Shown piece by piece: positions 17,528 to 26,348 of a stretch of 64,000 nt of DNA. The first letter of the stretch is position 1. Each line of letters begins with the position of its first letter. The DNA is taken from NCBI GenBank assembly GCA_015059285.1, contig SVAS01000004.1, positions 1-64,000 of the forward strand. Reading direction: 5' to 3'. The notes beneath the pieces were generated by a model. The model was given only the letters and a program-made list of their open reading frames with translations. It searched no databases and was not told the DNA's origin. This stretch comes from Bacillota bacterium. GTDB lineage: Bacteria; Bacillota_I; Bacilli_A; RF39; UBA660. The position numbers were made by a program, and so were the translations under genes.

Positions 17528-17607
17528 AAAACCTCCTTTTATAATATATGTTCTTTTTTTGAATAAAGTTATAAAAAGGAAATAAAATATTAACGAGGAG
17601 GAGTTTT

Positions 17608-18210
17608 ATGTATAAATCAAAACCATTAAAGTATTCATATTCATCTTTAGAACCTTTTATAGATAGTGAGACTATTAATATACATTATAATAAACATTAT
17701 TTAAATTATTTAAATAAACTTAATGATTTACTTATAAGTTTAAATTATGATTTTAGGTATAATATTTATGAATTAATTGACAATATAGAAATATTTTCGG
17801 TTGATAAAAGAGATGATATTCTTTTTTTAGTAGGTGGTGTTATTAATCATGAATTATATTTTGATTCTATAGGTCCTAGTAATCATAAACCATATGGCAA
17901 AATATTAGATAAAATAAATCAAGAATATGGTAGTTATAATAATTTTTTAAAAGAATTTAAAAAAAATGCTCAAGTACTCGTAGGTAGTGGTTATACTAGT
18001 TTAGTTTTAAATCGTAGTGGTAACTTAGAAATTATTAATACTAGTAATCAAGAAACTCCCTTATTATATGGCTTAAAACCAATTTTAACTCTTGATTTAT
18101 GGGAACATGCTTATTATTTAAAATATCAAAATAGAAAAGATTTATATATTGATGCTTTTTTTAATATAATTGATTTTGATAGTTTAAATAATAGATATGA
18201 AAAACAATAA
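17608..18210 (+). CDS. sodA: Fe/Mn superoxide dismutase
   Basis: Dismutates superoxide. The four metal ligands are visible: His in IHYNKHYLNYL, His in INHELYFDSI, and Asp and His in LDLWEHAYYLKY. At 200 aa the length is normal; metal preference (Mn or Fe) cannot be read with certainty. The sequence is divergent, with the usual KHHxxYV loop reduced to NKHYLNY. Start behind GGAGGAG. Its last 14 nt overlap the PBP2 gene, an unusual partner. Confidence 0.9.
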   Translation: MYKSKPLKYSYSSLEPFIDSETINIHYNKHYLNYLNKLNDLLISLNYDFRYNIYELIDNIEIFSVDKRDDILFLVGGVINHELYFDSIGPSNHKPYGKILDKINQEYGSYNNFLKEFKKNAQVLVGSGYTSLVLNRSGNLEIINTSNQETPLLYGLKPILTLDLWEHAYYLKYQNRKDLYIDAFFNIIDFDSLNNRYEKQ

Positions 18211-20245
18211 ATATTTTCGTAAAAAGAATTTAAAAAAAATTAATGAAATTATAGAAAAAAGATACAATATATTAATTATACTAATAATAGCAATTATGTC
18301 TATCTTAGCATTTAATTTATATAATATTCAAATTATTAATAATGAATATTATATAAAGATAGTAGAACAAATAAATCAAAATACAGTACTAGGAACAACT
18401 GCTCCTAGAGGTAGAATATATGATAGGAATGGTAATTTAATAGTTGATAATAAAGGGGTTAAAGTAATTTACTATAAAAAACTTTCTGGTATGACTACTA
18501 AAGAAGAAATAGAAGTAGCGTATGCTCTTGCAAATTTAATTAATGTAAATTTTGAAAAGATAACAGAAAAAGATTTGAAAAATTTTTGGATTAAAAATAA
18601 TAGTGATAAATCATTAGATCTTATTACTAGTGAGGAATGGTCTCAATTTAAAAAAAGGAAATTATCTAGTGATGATATATATAATTTGAAATTAGAACGC
18701 ATTGATAAAGAAATAGAAGATTATAATGATTTAGATAAAGAAGCTGCTTATATATATTCCCTTATGAATAAAGGTTATTCTTACTCTGAAAAAGTCATAA
18801 AAAAAGGAGATGTAACTGATAGTGAATATGCGAAAGTCGCTGAAAATTCTGAAAAATTAAAAGGTATTTCTACTAGATTAGATTGGGAAAGAAGTTATTT
18901 ATATGATAGTACTTTTAAAAGTATTTTAGGTACTGTTTCAACTATTCCTCTAGAATATAAAGAGTATTATTTAAAAAAAGGTTATAGTTTATCTGATCAA
19001 GTAGGGATTAGTTATCTTGAATATCAATACGATGATTATTTAAAGGGAAATAAAAACAAATATGAAGTAAATGACGATGGTACATATTCTTTATTAGAAG
19101 AGGGAACAAGAGGAAATGATATCGTTTTAACTATTGATATTAAGCTTCAGAAAGAAGTAGAGAATATAATTGTGGATAATTTAATTAAAGCCAAAAGTGA
19201 ACCAAATACAGAATATTATAATAAAGCTTTTGTAATAATAAGTGATCCTAATACAGGAGAAATATTAGTTATGGCTGGTAAACAAATTATTTATGATAAT
19301 GGTAGTTATAAAGTATATGACTACACTCCTGGAATAGCAACTTCTCCAGTAGTTGTAGGATCTGTTGTTAAAGGAGCTTCACATATAGTAGGCTATAATA
19401 CAGGGGCTTTAACTTATGGTGAAGTTAGAGATGATGCATGTATTAAAATAGCTTCTACTAAAGAAAAGTGTTCATGGATGTATTTAGGTCTTCTTGATGA
19501 TGTAAGTGCTTTAAAGTATTCTTCTAATACTTATCAATTTAGAACAGCTATTAATGTAGGAAAAGGAGTATATAATTATAATCAAGGGTTAAATTTGGAT
19601 TTGAATGCTTTTGAAATATACCGAAATACTTTTGCAGAATTTGGTTTAGGTGTTAAAACACATATTGATTTACCAGTTGAAAGTTTAGGATTTAAAGGAA
19701 ATAGTGAAGTGGCTGGACATTTACTTGATTTTTCAATTGGACAATACGATACATATACACCAATTCAACTATCACAATATATAAATACAATTGCAAATGG
19801 AGGAACAAGATTAAAACCATACTTATTAAAAAGTGTATATAAACCAACTAAAGAACCTTTAAAAGAATTAGTTTATGAAAATAAAAAAGAAGTATTAAAT
19901 ACTGTTAATACAGATAAAAATAATATAGCTAGAGTAAAACAAGGTTTTAAAACAGTATTAGAACCTTATGGAACTGGTTATGGATATATTGATCCTATAT
20001 ATAATCCAGCTGGGAAAACTGGTACTAGTCAAAGTTTTATTGATACTAATTTAGATGGAAAAATAGATACAGAAACAATTACTAATACATTTGTAGCATA
20101 TGCACCTTCTGATAATCCGAAAGTAACATTTACTGTTATATCTCCTGATGTTTCCCATTACAATAATTATTCAGAGTATCAAAGTGGTTCAAATAGTAGA
20201 ATAGCTCGTGAAGTTTCTCAAAAATACTTTCAATTTTATAAATAA
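18197..20245 (+). CDS. Class B penicillin-binding protein (PBP2-type transpeptidase)
   Basis: Cross-links peptidoglycan. A short basic tail and one membrane anchor (residues 23-45) precede the PBP dimerisation domain (APRGRIYDRNG near residue 74) and the transpeptidase domain. The active-site motifs are SxxK as GSVVKGASH, SxN as YSSNTY and KTG as AGKTGTSQSF. The usual PGSTFK form of the first motif is altered to VGSVVK. It resembles PbpA/PBP2 of elongation; a SpoVD-like role is less likely because no PASTA domain follows. It starts inside the SOD gene without a clear ribosome-binding site, so translational coupling is likely. RodA at 5226 is a candidate partner. Confidence 0.92.
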   Translation: MKNNKYFRKKNLKKINEIIEKRYNILIILIIAIMSILAFNLYNIQIINNEYYIKIVEQINQNTVLGTTAPRGRIYDRNGNLIVDNKGVKVIYYKKLSGMTTKEEIEVAYALANLINVNFEKITEKDLKNFWIKNNSDKSLDLITSEEWSQFKKRKLSSDDIYNLKLERIDKEIEDYNDLDKEAAYIYSLMNKGYSYSEKVIKKGDVTDSEYAKVAENSEKLKGISTRLDWERSYLYDSTFKSILGTVSTIPLEYKEYYLKKGYSLSDQVGISYLEYQYDDYLKGNKNKYEVNDDGTYSLLEEGTRGNDIVLTIDIKLQKEVENIIVDNLIKAKSEPNTEYYNKAFVIISDPNTGEILVMAGKQIIYDNGSYKVYDYTPGIATSPVVVGSVVKGASHIVGYNTGALTYGEVRDDACIKIASTKEKCSWMYLGLLDDVSALKYSSNTYQFRTAINVGKGVYNYNQGLNLDLNAFEIYRNTFAEFGLGVKTHIDLPVESLGFKGNSEVAGHLLDFSIGQYDTYTPIQLSQYINTIANGGTRLKPYLLKSVYKPTKEPLKELVYENKKEVLNTVNTDKNNIARVKQGFKTVLEPYGTGYGYIDPIYNPAGKTGTSQSFIDTNLDGKIDTETITNTFVAYAPSDNPKVTFTVISPDVSHYNNYSEYQSGSNSRIAREVSQKYFQFYK

Positions 20246-20288
20246 TTTGTTATAATATGTACGTGATTAGTCAAGAAGGAGGGAAACT

Positions 20289-20456
20289 ATGGCAAAAAAA
20301 GGCGAAAATAGAGAAAGAATTACTCTTCAATGTACTGAATGTAAATCAGAAAACTATCGTACTGAAAAAAATAAAAAGAATACAACTGATCGTTTAGAAA
20401 TGAATAAATTCTGTAAAAAATGCGGAAAAACAACAACACATAAAGAAAAGAAGTAG
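20289..20456 (+). CDS. rpmG: 50S ribosomal protein L33
   Basis: Missed by the ORF track because of its 55-residue length. It begins [15 protein letters not shown] with a zinc-binding CTEC and [15 protein letters not shown], the four-cysteine form of L33. Ribosome-binding site AGGAGGGAAA. A TATAAT-type -10 lies about 35 nt upstream. It leads a short run with a 60-aa gene and efp. Confidence 0.95.
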   Translation: MAKKGENRERITLQCTECKSENYRTEKNKKNTTDRLEMNKFCKKCGKTTTHKEKK

Positions 20457-20462
20457 GAAATT

Positions 20463-20645
20463 ATGAAAGAAAAAAACAAACCAATTGTAAATCATGGGCT
20501 TTTGCATGATAGTATTAATTATGATGCCTTAATTAAAGCTCAAGCAAATACTTTATCATTTGATCAACCTGTTGATAATAGTAAACAAACAGCAGAAAGT
20601 GCTAAAGTTAAAAAAATAAGATATAGAAGACAAAATAGAAGTTAA
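20463..20645 (+). CDS. Small hypothetical protein
   Basis: 60 aa, polar, with a basic C-terminus (KVKKIRYRRQNRS). No family recognised. It lies 6 nt after rpmG and 17 nt before efp, in the same direction; its ATG follows the weak site TAGGAAAT. The tight operon placement supports it being real; function unknown. Confidence 0.6.
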   Translation: MKEKNKPIVNHGLLHDSINYDALIKAQANTLSFDQPVDNSKQTAESAKVKKIRYRRQNRS

Positions 20646-20662
20646 AAGAAAGGAGCTCTTGA

Positions 20663-21220
20663 ATGTTCAATATTAATGATATTAAAAATGGCATTACTTT
20701 CATTTATGAAGATAATATTTATCAAGTACTAGAGTTCTTGCATGTAAAACCTGGTAAAGGTGCTGCATTTGTAAAAGCAAAATTACGTAATTTAAGAACT
20801 GGTTCGACTGTTGAAAAAACATTTAATACAAGTATTAAACTTGAAAAAGCTATGATTGAAAAAACAGCTATGCAATATTTATATTCAACAGGAGATAGTT
20901 ATAATTTTATGAATATGGAAACTTACGAACAAATAGATTTAAGTGCTTCACAAATTGGTGAAGATGCTAAATACTTAAAAGAAGGTATCAATGTTCATAT
21001 AACTTTTTATCAAGGAGAAATGTTAGGTATTGAATTACCTGAAAAAATTGAATATACAGTAACAAAAACAGAACCAGCTGTAAAAGGAAATACTACTAAT
21101 AATGCTCAAAAAGAAGCAGAATTAGAAAATGGTTTAGTAGTAAAAGTTCCGTTATTTATTGAAGAAAACGAAAATATTATTATATCTACTAAAGATGGAA
21201 AATATGATTCAAGAGCTTAG
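20663..21220 (+). CDS. efp: Elongation factor P
   Basis: Relieves ribosome stalling at polyproline stretches by entering the E site. The three beta-barrel domains are in order; the modified-loop lysine region reads VKPGKGAAFVKAKLRN (around residue 32), and the C-terminal KVPLFIEENENIIISTKDGKYDSRA is diagnostic. At 185 aa the length is normal. The stop codon lies in the loop of the terminator. Confidence 0.97.
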   Translation: MFNINDIKNGITFIYEDNIYQVLEFLHVKPGKGAAFVKAKLRNLRTGSTVEKTFNTSIKLEKAMIEKTAMQYLYSTGDSYNFMNMETYEQIDLSASQIGEDAKYLKEGINVHITFYQGEMLGIELPEKIEYTVTKTEPAVKGNTTNNAQKEAELENGLVVKVPLFIEENENIIISTKDGKYDSRA

Positions 21221-21230
21221 GCTCTTTTTT
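21211..21230 (+). terminator. Terminator overlapping the efp stop
   Basis: AAGAGC-TTAG-GCTCTT followed by a T run; the TAG stop is in the loop. Confidence 0.8.
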
Positions 21231-21235
21231 GTTTG

Positions 21236-21305
21236 ATTTATGTTATAGTTCTATTCTAAAGAGTAAAAGAATGTATAATAAACTCGTGAAAGTAGGAGTG
21301 AGTTT
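21236..21305 (+). promoter_or_regulatory. Shared cassette leader (copy 3)
   Basis: TTTATGTTATAGTTCTATTCTAAAGAG and the following TGTATAATAAA match the leaders of cassettes 2 and 5 closely. The long inverted repeat is reduced here to UUCUA with UAGGA, which still reaches the ribosome-binding site AGGAG. Confidence 0.6.
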
Positions 21306-22373
21306 ATGAAGAAAAAAGGATTTACCTTAATTGAACTGTTAGCAGTAATAGTAATACTAGCAATAATAGCACTAATCGCAGTACCAGTTATAATGAACAT
21401 TATAGCAAGCGCAAGAAAAAGTGCATTTGAAGATACTGCATATGGATTAATAAGTGCAGGGGAAATGTATTATGCTAGAGAATTATTAGAAAATGGAATG
21501 ACAAGTGATGTAGAGTTCACAATTGAAGATGGAGAGTTTGTAGGAGAAAACAAATTAGAAGTAAAAGGATCACTTCCACCAAGTGGTAGTATTAAAGTTA
21601 CCCGTGATGGTAAAGTAGCACTAGCAATTTCAAATGGAGCAATGTGTATCACAAAAGGATATGACGATAGTAAGATTGATCCAGAAGCAGACTTAGATAA
21701 TTGTGAATTACCAGCTGAACTTGCAAAAACACTAAGTGAATTAGCAAAAATCAATGACTTTGCTGAAAGTGTAGATGCATGTGCAACAAGTGGTACATGT
21801 GCACCAGGAACAAAATTTGTAATAGAAGTAGCGCCAGAAAATATCCAAAACTTCTATGTAGTAAGTGATGTAGATAATAAAGTAACACTAATCATGGATA
21901 GAAATGTAGATGAAGAAACATTACCTTGGATAAATAATTCAGATTTTTTAGAAGCAGGTGGAGACCAAAAAGATTGGAATAATTATGAAAATATGAATGT
22001 ATATGGACCAATTACAGCATTAAATTACTTGGAAACACAAACAGGTGGCTGGACAAACATAGCAGCTAAGGGCTATACATTGACAGATAGTGTATATGGA
22101 ACAATGACAAGACAAAATGCACGTGCTCGTATGTTAACAATCACAGAAGCGTTAAGTGTAGGATGCCAAGAAAATAATACAGGATGTCCAACGTGGTTGT
22201 ATGGAAATTTTGGAACTAGTAATCCACCATACGGTTACTGGCTAAGCTCTGCTAGTAAGATTTGTAGTTATGGTGCTTGGTACGTGGACACTACTGGTTC
22301 TGTTTATGATATTGATAGCCTTGCCACTGATGAAAGATTAGGTGTGCGCCCAGTAATAGAAATTTCAAAATAA
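21306..22373 (+). CDS. Type IV pilin-like protein with variable C-terminal lectin-like domain (cassette 3)
   Basis: Same plan as cassette 2: MKKKGFTLIELL leader and cleavage site, hydrophobic helix, pilin head with paired cysteines, then a VDACATSGTCAPGTKF cysteine loop and the second domain from FYVVSDVDNKVTLIMDRN. At 355 aa it is the longest, with an insertion before the variable part (SVGCQENNTGCPTWLYGN) that adds another cysteine pair. The variable segment runs from GYWLSSA to GVRPVIEISK. The 5' half is nearly identical in DNA to the other copies, and codon choice (many A- and C-ending codons) differs from neighbouring housekeeping genes. Confidence 0.9.
   Translation: MKKKGFTLIELLAVIVILAIIALIAVPVIMNIIASARKSAFEDTAYGLISAGEMYYARELLENGMTSDVEFTIEDGEFVGENKLEVKGSLPPSGSIKVTRDGKVALAISNGAMCITKGYDDSKIDPEADLDNCELPAELAKTLSELAKINDFAESVDACATSGTCAPGTKFVIEVAPENIQNFYVVSDVDNKVTLIMDRNVDEETLPWINNSDFLEAGGDQKDWNNYENMNVYGPITALNYLETQTGGWTNIAAKGYTLTDSVYGTMTRQNARARMLTITEALSVGCQENNTGCPTWLYGNFGTSNPPYGYWLSSASKICSYGAWYVDTTGSVYDIDSLATDERLGVRPVIEISK
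22233..22352 (+). other. Variable region 3 (VR3)
   Basis: Forty codons from GYW to VRP. Landmarks SSA, AWYV, G, V and GVRPV are kept. The variable codons are mostly NNT (AGT, TGT, TAT, GGT, ACT, GAT) with few NNC; GAA, AGA and TTA occur near the end. This is a weaker but still visible pyrimidine-ending bias. Confidence 0.55.
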
Positions 22374-22379
22374 ATAATT

Positions 22380-22403
22380 ACAGACATTTATGTCTGTTTT
22401 TTT
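22380..22403 (+). terminator. Terminator after cassette 3
   Basis: ACAGACA / TGTCTGT stem with a 4-nt loop and seven Ts. Confidence 0.85.
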
Positions 22404-22500
22404 GTCTAAAAGTGTAAAGAATTAAATAAGTTTTTGTATAGTTAAAAAATTTTGATTTAAATATGATATACTAATATAGTAATGATAGAAAGAGGTAAAT

Positions 22501-23871
22501 ATGAAAATAACTAAAGATATAAAACCTTCAATTTTTAGAGAGTATGATGTAAGAGGTGTATATGGCATTGATTTAAATGAGGACGTTGCTTATACCTTTG
22601 GAAAAAGTTATGGCTCATATATACGTAAATATAATTCAAATAGGGTATTAGTAGGCCATGATAATCGTTTATCTTCACCAATTTTATCTAATGCTTTAAT
22701 TAAAGGTATTTTAGATAGTGGTATAAATGTAGTTGATTTAGGGATTGTTACAACTCCTATGTATTATTTTGCTCGTAAAAAACTAGATATTTCAACTGGT
22801 ATAATGATTACAGCAAGTCATAATCCTAAAGATGATAATGGTTTCAAAATGTCATTTGAATCTTTTGGTAATGCATATGGTGATTACATTTATGACTTTA
22901 GAGATTTTACTTTAAAGGGTGTTTATATAGATGGTGTTGGTAAGTTAGAAACATATGATATAAGGGATGAATATATTGAGTTACTTAAAAATTCAGTTTC
23001 TTTTGATCCAAGTAAAATAAAAGTAGTTGTGGATTGTGGAAATGGAACTGGTTCAATAATTATTAAAGATATTTTGGATGCTATAGGAATTACTTACTTT
23101 CCTTTATATTGCGAAAGTGATGGTAATTTCCCAAATCATCCTTCAGATCCTGCTGTACCAAAAAATATGATAGATTTATCTAATAAAGTTTTGGAACTGG
23201 GTTATGACTTAGGTATTGGTATCGATGGTGATGCAGATAGAGTTGGAATTGTTGATGAAAAAGGAAATATTATTCCAACAGATTTATATATGCTTATAAT
23301 GTACCGCAATATGTGTAAAAACATGAAAACTAAAAAAGCGTTGTTTGACGTTAAATGTTCTAAAACCTTGATTGATGAATTAGAAAAATTAGGTTTAGAA
23401 CCAATAATGTATCGTACTGGAAATTCTTACTGCAATATGATGATGCAAAAAGGGGACTTTGATTTTGGTGGAGAATATTCAGGACATGTATTTTTCCGAG
23501 ATAAGTTTCCTGGTTTTGATGATGGAATTTATGCTGGTTTAAGAATGATAGAAGTTATTGCTAACACTGGAATTCCTGTTAGTAAACATTTAGAAAATAT
23601 TAATAAATATTATTCAACAGAAGAATTAAAATTTAAAAGTAGTGATGAAAAGAAGTTTTTAGTTATTGAAAAAATTAAAGAATATGCCATTTCTAAAGAT
23701 TATCAATATAAAGATATTGATGGAGTAAGAGTTGAATTTTCAGATGGCTGGGCTTTAGTTAGGGCTTCTAATACTGGACCTAATATTACAGTTAGATTTG
23801 AAGCAAATACAGAAAAACGTTTAGAAGAAATTAAAACAGAGTTTGAAACTATATTGAAACAAAATTTATAA
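22501..23871 (+). CDS. Phosphomannomutase/phosphoglucomutase
   Basis: Alpha-D-phosphohexomutase that moves phosphate between C6 and C1 of hexoses, feeding glycan and cell-wall precursor synthesis. The catalytic phosphoserine loop is TASHNPKDDNGFKM, the metal loop is GIDGDADRVGIVDEKG, and the sugar-binding loop is GGEYSGHVFF. At 456 aa it has four domains as usual and resembles AlgC/ManB-type dual enzymes rather than GlmM. Monocistronic with a hairpin at its end. Confidence 0.93.
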   Translation: MKITKDIKPSIFREYDVRGVYGIDLNEDVAYTFGKSYGSYIRKYNSNRVLVGHDNRLSSPILSNALIKGILDSGINVVDLGIVTTPMYYFARKKLDISTGIMITASHNPKDDNGFKMSFESFGNAYGDYIYDFRDFTLKGVYIDGVGKLETYDIRDEYIELLKNSVSFDPSKIKVVVDCGNGTGSIIIKDILDAIGITYFPLYCESDGNFPNHPSDPAVPKNMIDLSNKVLELGYDLGIGIDGDADRVGIVDEKGNIIPTDLYMLIMYRNMCKNMKTKKALFDVKCSKTLIDELEKLGLEPIMYRTGNSYCNMMMQKGDFDFGGEYSGHVFFRDKFPGFDDGIYAGLRMIEVIANTGIPVSKHLENINKYYSTEELKFKSSDEKKFLVIEKIKEYAISKDYQYKDIDGVRVEFSDGWALVRASNTGPNITVRFEANTEKRLEEIKTEFETILKQNL

Positions 23872-23891
23872 TAAAAAATATAATAAATATA

Positions 23892-23924
23892 ATCAAAAAC
23901 ACTTGTTTTTATGGTGTTTTTGAT
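23892..23924 (+). terminator. Symmetric hairpin after the phosphohexomutase
   Basis: Perfect 11-bp stem ATCAAAAACAC / GTGTTTTTGAT. The T tract is inside the stem, so termination is plausible but less certain. Confidence 0.55.
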
Positions 23925-23958
23925 TTATAATGATTATTAGAATAAAGTAGGTGAAAGT

Positions 23959-25407
23959 ATGGGTAAGGAAAAAAATATAAATTATGACAATATAAAATTT
24001 GAAAATGTTGCACTTCCTCGTTACATTAAGGTTAAAGAGTCGATTGAAGAATTGATGGCAATTATTGATACTGATAAAGTTAAGGAAGATGGAACAGATA
24101 GAGTATTAACTGCTCTATTACAATTAATTGACGAAAACGACGATAAAATTGTGGAAGAAAAAAGAGAAGATATTTTAGATGCAATATATAATGGAAATAT
24201 TTTTAGTCGTTATTTTAATGAAGATACAAAAGCTCAGGCTGTTGATGTATTAAGTAAAACATCTTTATTAAATGACGAAGAAAGATTTATATATATTGTT
24301 AATTTCTATATGCCATATGATATAGATTTTACTAATGTATATAAAGAATGTGGTAAAAATGTTGATAAAATTATTAAATATTATGGTTTAGCTAATAATA
24401 GTGATGCTCAAAAATTTGTTTATGGTAGAATAGTAGAAATTTCTAAATTCTTTAAAAATTATACAGATGAAAAGAATAGACAAAAATTATTATTAGAAAC
24501 GCAAACATTAGCTGCTATGAAAGATGTCACAGACAATCCTACTAAAGAAACAATTCAAAAAGTAAGAGATATGGTGGTATCTTTACCAAATGAAGGATTA
24601 AAAACAACTTTACTAGCACAACTTGATGAATTAGAAGAAACTTTAGTTGAAGAAGCTCCAGAAGTTAAACAACCAGTAATAGATCCAAAAGCTTTAAGAG
24701 AAGGCTTTGCAAGTTTAAATGGTGATGCAAGTTCTATTAAACCTGTTACTAAGGAAGAACATATAGAAGATGTAGTTTCAGCTGAAGAAACATCTGTTGA
24801 AACTTCTTTAGAAGAAGAACCAACTGAAATAGGTACACCAATTGAGGTGGAAACTGAAGAAGTTATTGAAACTCCTGTTCAACCAGAAGCAGTGGCTTTA
24901 GAAGAACCAGTTGAAGAAGAGGCTGTTCAAGAACCAAAAGACCTTAGTATAGTTTCAGAAACAAATTTACCTTCTACTGGTGATAATGTAGCTAAAGATG
25001 TAATGGGTCAATTACAAGCATTAGTTTCAGATGCAAAACAAAAATCTCTTCGTGTTATAGAACTAGAAGAATTGCTTAAAGCTAAAGATGCTCAAATAGC
25101 AGATTTAACAAGTTCTTTAGGAGAAGCTAATGATTTAGTAGCATCTCAAGAAGAACAATTAAAGAAACAAGGAGAACAAATTAGTTCTTTAGAACAAGCT
25201 GTAAAAGAAAAAGATAATAATTTATTTGAAGCTGGTAAATTACTTGCTCAAAAAGATAAAGAAATAGATGCAAAAACAAAAGAAGTTGAAGTAGCAAATC
25301 AAACAGCTGATTCTTACAAAAAATCGCTAACAGAAATTCAAACTTTCTTATTAAACAATGCTACTCCCACGGTAACTCCAGAAGAAAAAGGAGTAAAAAC
25401 AGTATAA
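23959..25407 (+). CDS. Hypothetical helical protein with acidic linker and C-terminal coiled coil
   Basis: No family recognised. The N-terminal ~230 residues look globular and helical. An acidic Glu/Pro/Val-rich linker (about 230-335) follows, then a long coiled coil (about 340-470, for example LRVIELEELLKAKDAQIADL). No membrane segment or signal peptide is seen, so it is probably cytoplasmic and structural or scaffolding. It ends just before the infC promoter. Confidence 0.75.
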   Translation: MGKEKNINYDNIKFENVALPRYIKVKESIEELMAIIDTDKVKEDGTDRVLTALLQLIDENDDKIVEEKREDILDAIYNGNIFSRYFNEDTKAQAVDVLSKTSLLNDEERFIYIVNFYMPYDIDFTNVYKECGKNVDKIIKYYGLANNSDAQKFVYGRIVEISKFFKNYTDEKNRQKLLLETQTLAAMKDVTDNPTKETIQKVRDMVVSLPNEGLKTTLLAQLDELEETLVEEAPEVKQPVIDPKALREGFASLNGDASSIKPVTKEEHIEDVVSAEETSVETSLEEEPTEIGTPIEVETEEVIETPVQPEAVALEEPVEEEAVQEPKDLSIVSETNLPSTGDNVAKDVMGQLQALVSDAKQKSLRVIELEELLKAKDAQIADLTSSLGEANDLVASQEEQLKKQGEQISSLEQAVKEKDNNLFEAGKLLAQKDKEIDAKTKEVEVANQTADSYKKSLTEIQTFLLNNATPTVTPEEKGVKTV

Positions 25408-25421
25408 AAAGCATTTTTTGC

Positions 25422-25450
25422 TTGACAAATGCATAATTTATAAGTATAAT
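25422..25450 (+). promoter_or_regulatory. Promoter of the infC-rpmI-rplT operon
   Basis: TTGACA, 17-nt spacer, TATAAT: a near-consensus sigma-A promoter. Confidence 0.92.
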
Positions 25451-25457
25451 TTAATAG

Positions 25458-25603
25458 AAATTGAAAAAAGGAAAGAAGAAGTGTCCACTTCTCACCCGAT
25501 TACATTTTAAGTTTTGGGTTAAAGGCCAGTTAAATTATTTAATTGATTTATTGTGCTTAAAGGTGGATACTTTGTGTTCACTTTTTTTGTGGAGGTGTTT
25601 AGT
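25458..25603 (+). promoter_or_regulatory. infC/L20-type leader RNA with terminator and competing arm
   Basis: Untranslated leader of about 145 nt. GTGGATAC (25563-25570) pairs with GTGTTCAC (25574-25581), followed by seven Ts: an intrinsic terminator directly before the infC ribosome-binding site. The upstream arm GTGTCCAC (25481-25488) can pair instead with GTGGATAC and would disrupt it. It can also fold locally as GAAGTG/CACTTC. This matches the known L20-controlled attenuation of the Bacillus infC operon; binding of L20 here is inferred. Confidence 0.8.
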
Positions 25604-26134
25604 ATAGCAAACAAAGATAAAGATTTGTTTATTAATGAACAAATTCGTGCGAAAGAAGTATTAGTTATTGGTCCGAATGGAGAACAGTTAGGTGTAAAAC
25701 CTATCAATGATGCTCGTACTTTAGCGAGCTATGCAGGTTTTGATCTTGTTTTAATTAGTCCTGGTGCTAATCCACCAGTATGCAAAATAATGGATTATAA
25801 TAAATTCAAATATGAAAGCAAGAAAAAACAAAAAGAAAATATGAAAAAGCAAAGAGAAGCTAATTTAGAAATGAAAGAATATCGTTTATCTGTTACAATT
25901 GATGTTCATGATTTCGATACTAGAGTTCGTAATGCTTCTAAATATTTAGAAAAAGGACATAAAATTAAAGTTTCAATCCGTTTTAAAGGACGTGAAATGG
26001 CTCATACTGAATTAGGAAAAGATGTTTTAATTCGTTTCGCAAATGCTGTAACTGAAATTAGTGATATAGAACAACAACCTAAGTTAGAAGGTCGTTTTAT
26101 GACTATGATACTAATGCCAAAAAAAGAAAAATAG
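25604..26134 (+). CDS. infC: Translation initiation factor IF-3, AUA start codon
   Basis: Binds the 30S subunit and polices initiator tRNA and start-codon choice. The protein from IANKDKDLFINEQIRAKEV to the end is a complete IF-3 of 176 aa. The ribosome-binding site GGAGGTG stands 6-8 nt before ATA at 25604, and no ATG, GTG or TTG fits there; the ORF-track start at 25553 lies inside the leader terminator. IF-3 genes are known to use poor start codons (AUU in E. coli) for self-repression, so AUA fits the same logic. rpmI follows after 10 nt. Confidence 0.92.
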   Translation: MANKDKDLFINEQIRAKEVLVIGPNGEQLGVKPINDARTLASYAGFDLVLISPGANPPVCKIMDYNKFKYESKKKQKENMKKQREANLEMKEYRLSVTIDVHDFDTRVRNASKYLEKGHKIKVSIRFKGREMAHTELGKDVLIRFANAVTEISDIEQQPKLEGRFMTMILMPKKEK

Positions 26135-26144
26135 GAGGAATATT

Positions 26145-26330
26145 ATGCCAAAATTAAAGACACATAAAGGTACTGCTAAAGTACTAAAACAAAGAAAAAA
26201 TGATATTAAGATTGGTCATCCAGGAACTAGACATAATACTGGTAAAAAGAATGCTGCTTCAAATAGAGCTGGAAGAACAGCGTCTAGTTTAGCTAAAGGT
26301 GATTACAAAAGATTAAAAAGTTTAATTTAA
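26145..26330 (+). CDS. rpmI: 50S ribosomal protein L35
   Basis: Small basic protein (61 aa): MPKLKTHKGTAKVLKQ, central PGTRHNTGKK and the C-terminal basic tail are typical. Ribosome-binding site AGGAGG. Second gene of the infC operon. Confidence 0.96.
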   Translation: MPKLKTHKGTAKVLKQRKNDIKIGHPGTRHNTGKKNAASNRAGRTASSLAKGDYKRLKSLI

Positions 26331-26348
26331 GTTTGAAGGAGGAATATT

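Noticed and set aside
20463-20645. Small ORF after rpmG as spurious
   Set aside because: Rejected as spurious only provisionally: operon spacing and direction favour a real gene, so it is kept with moderate confidence.
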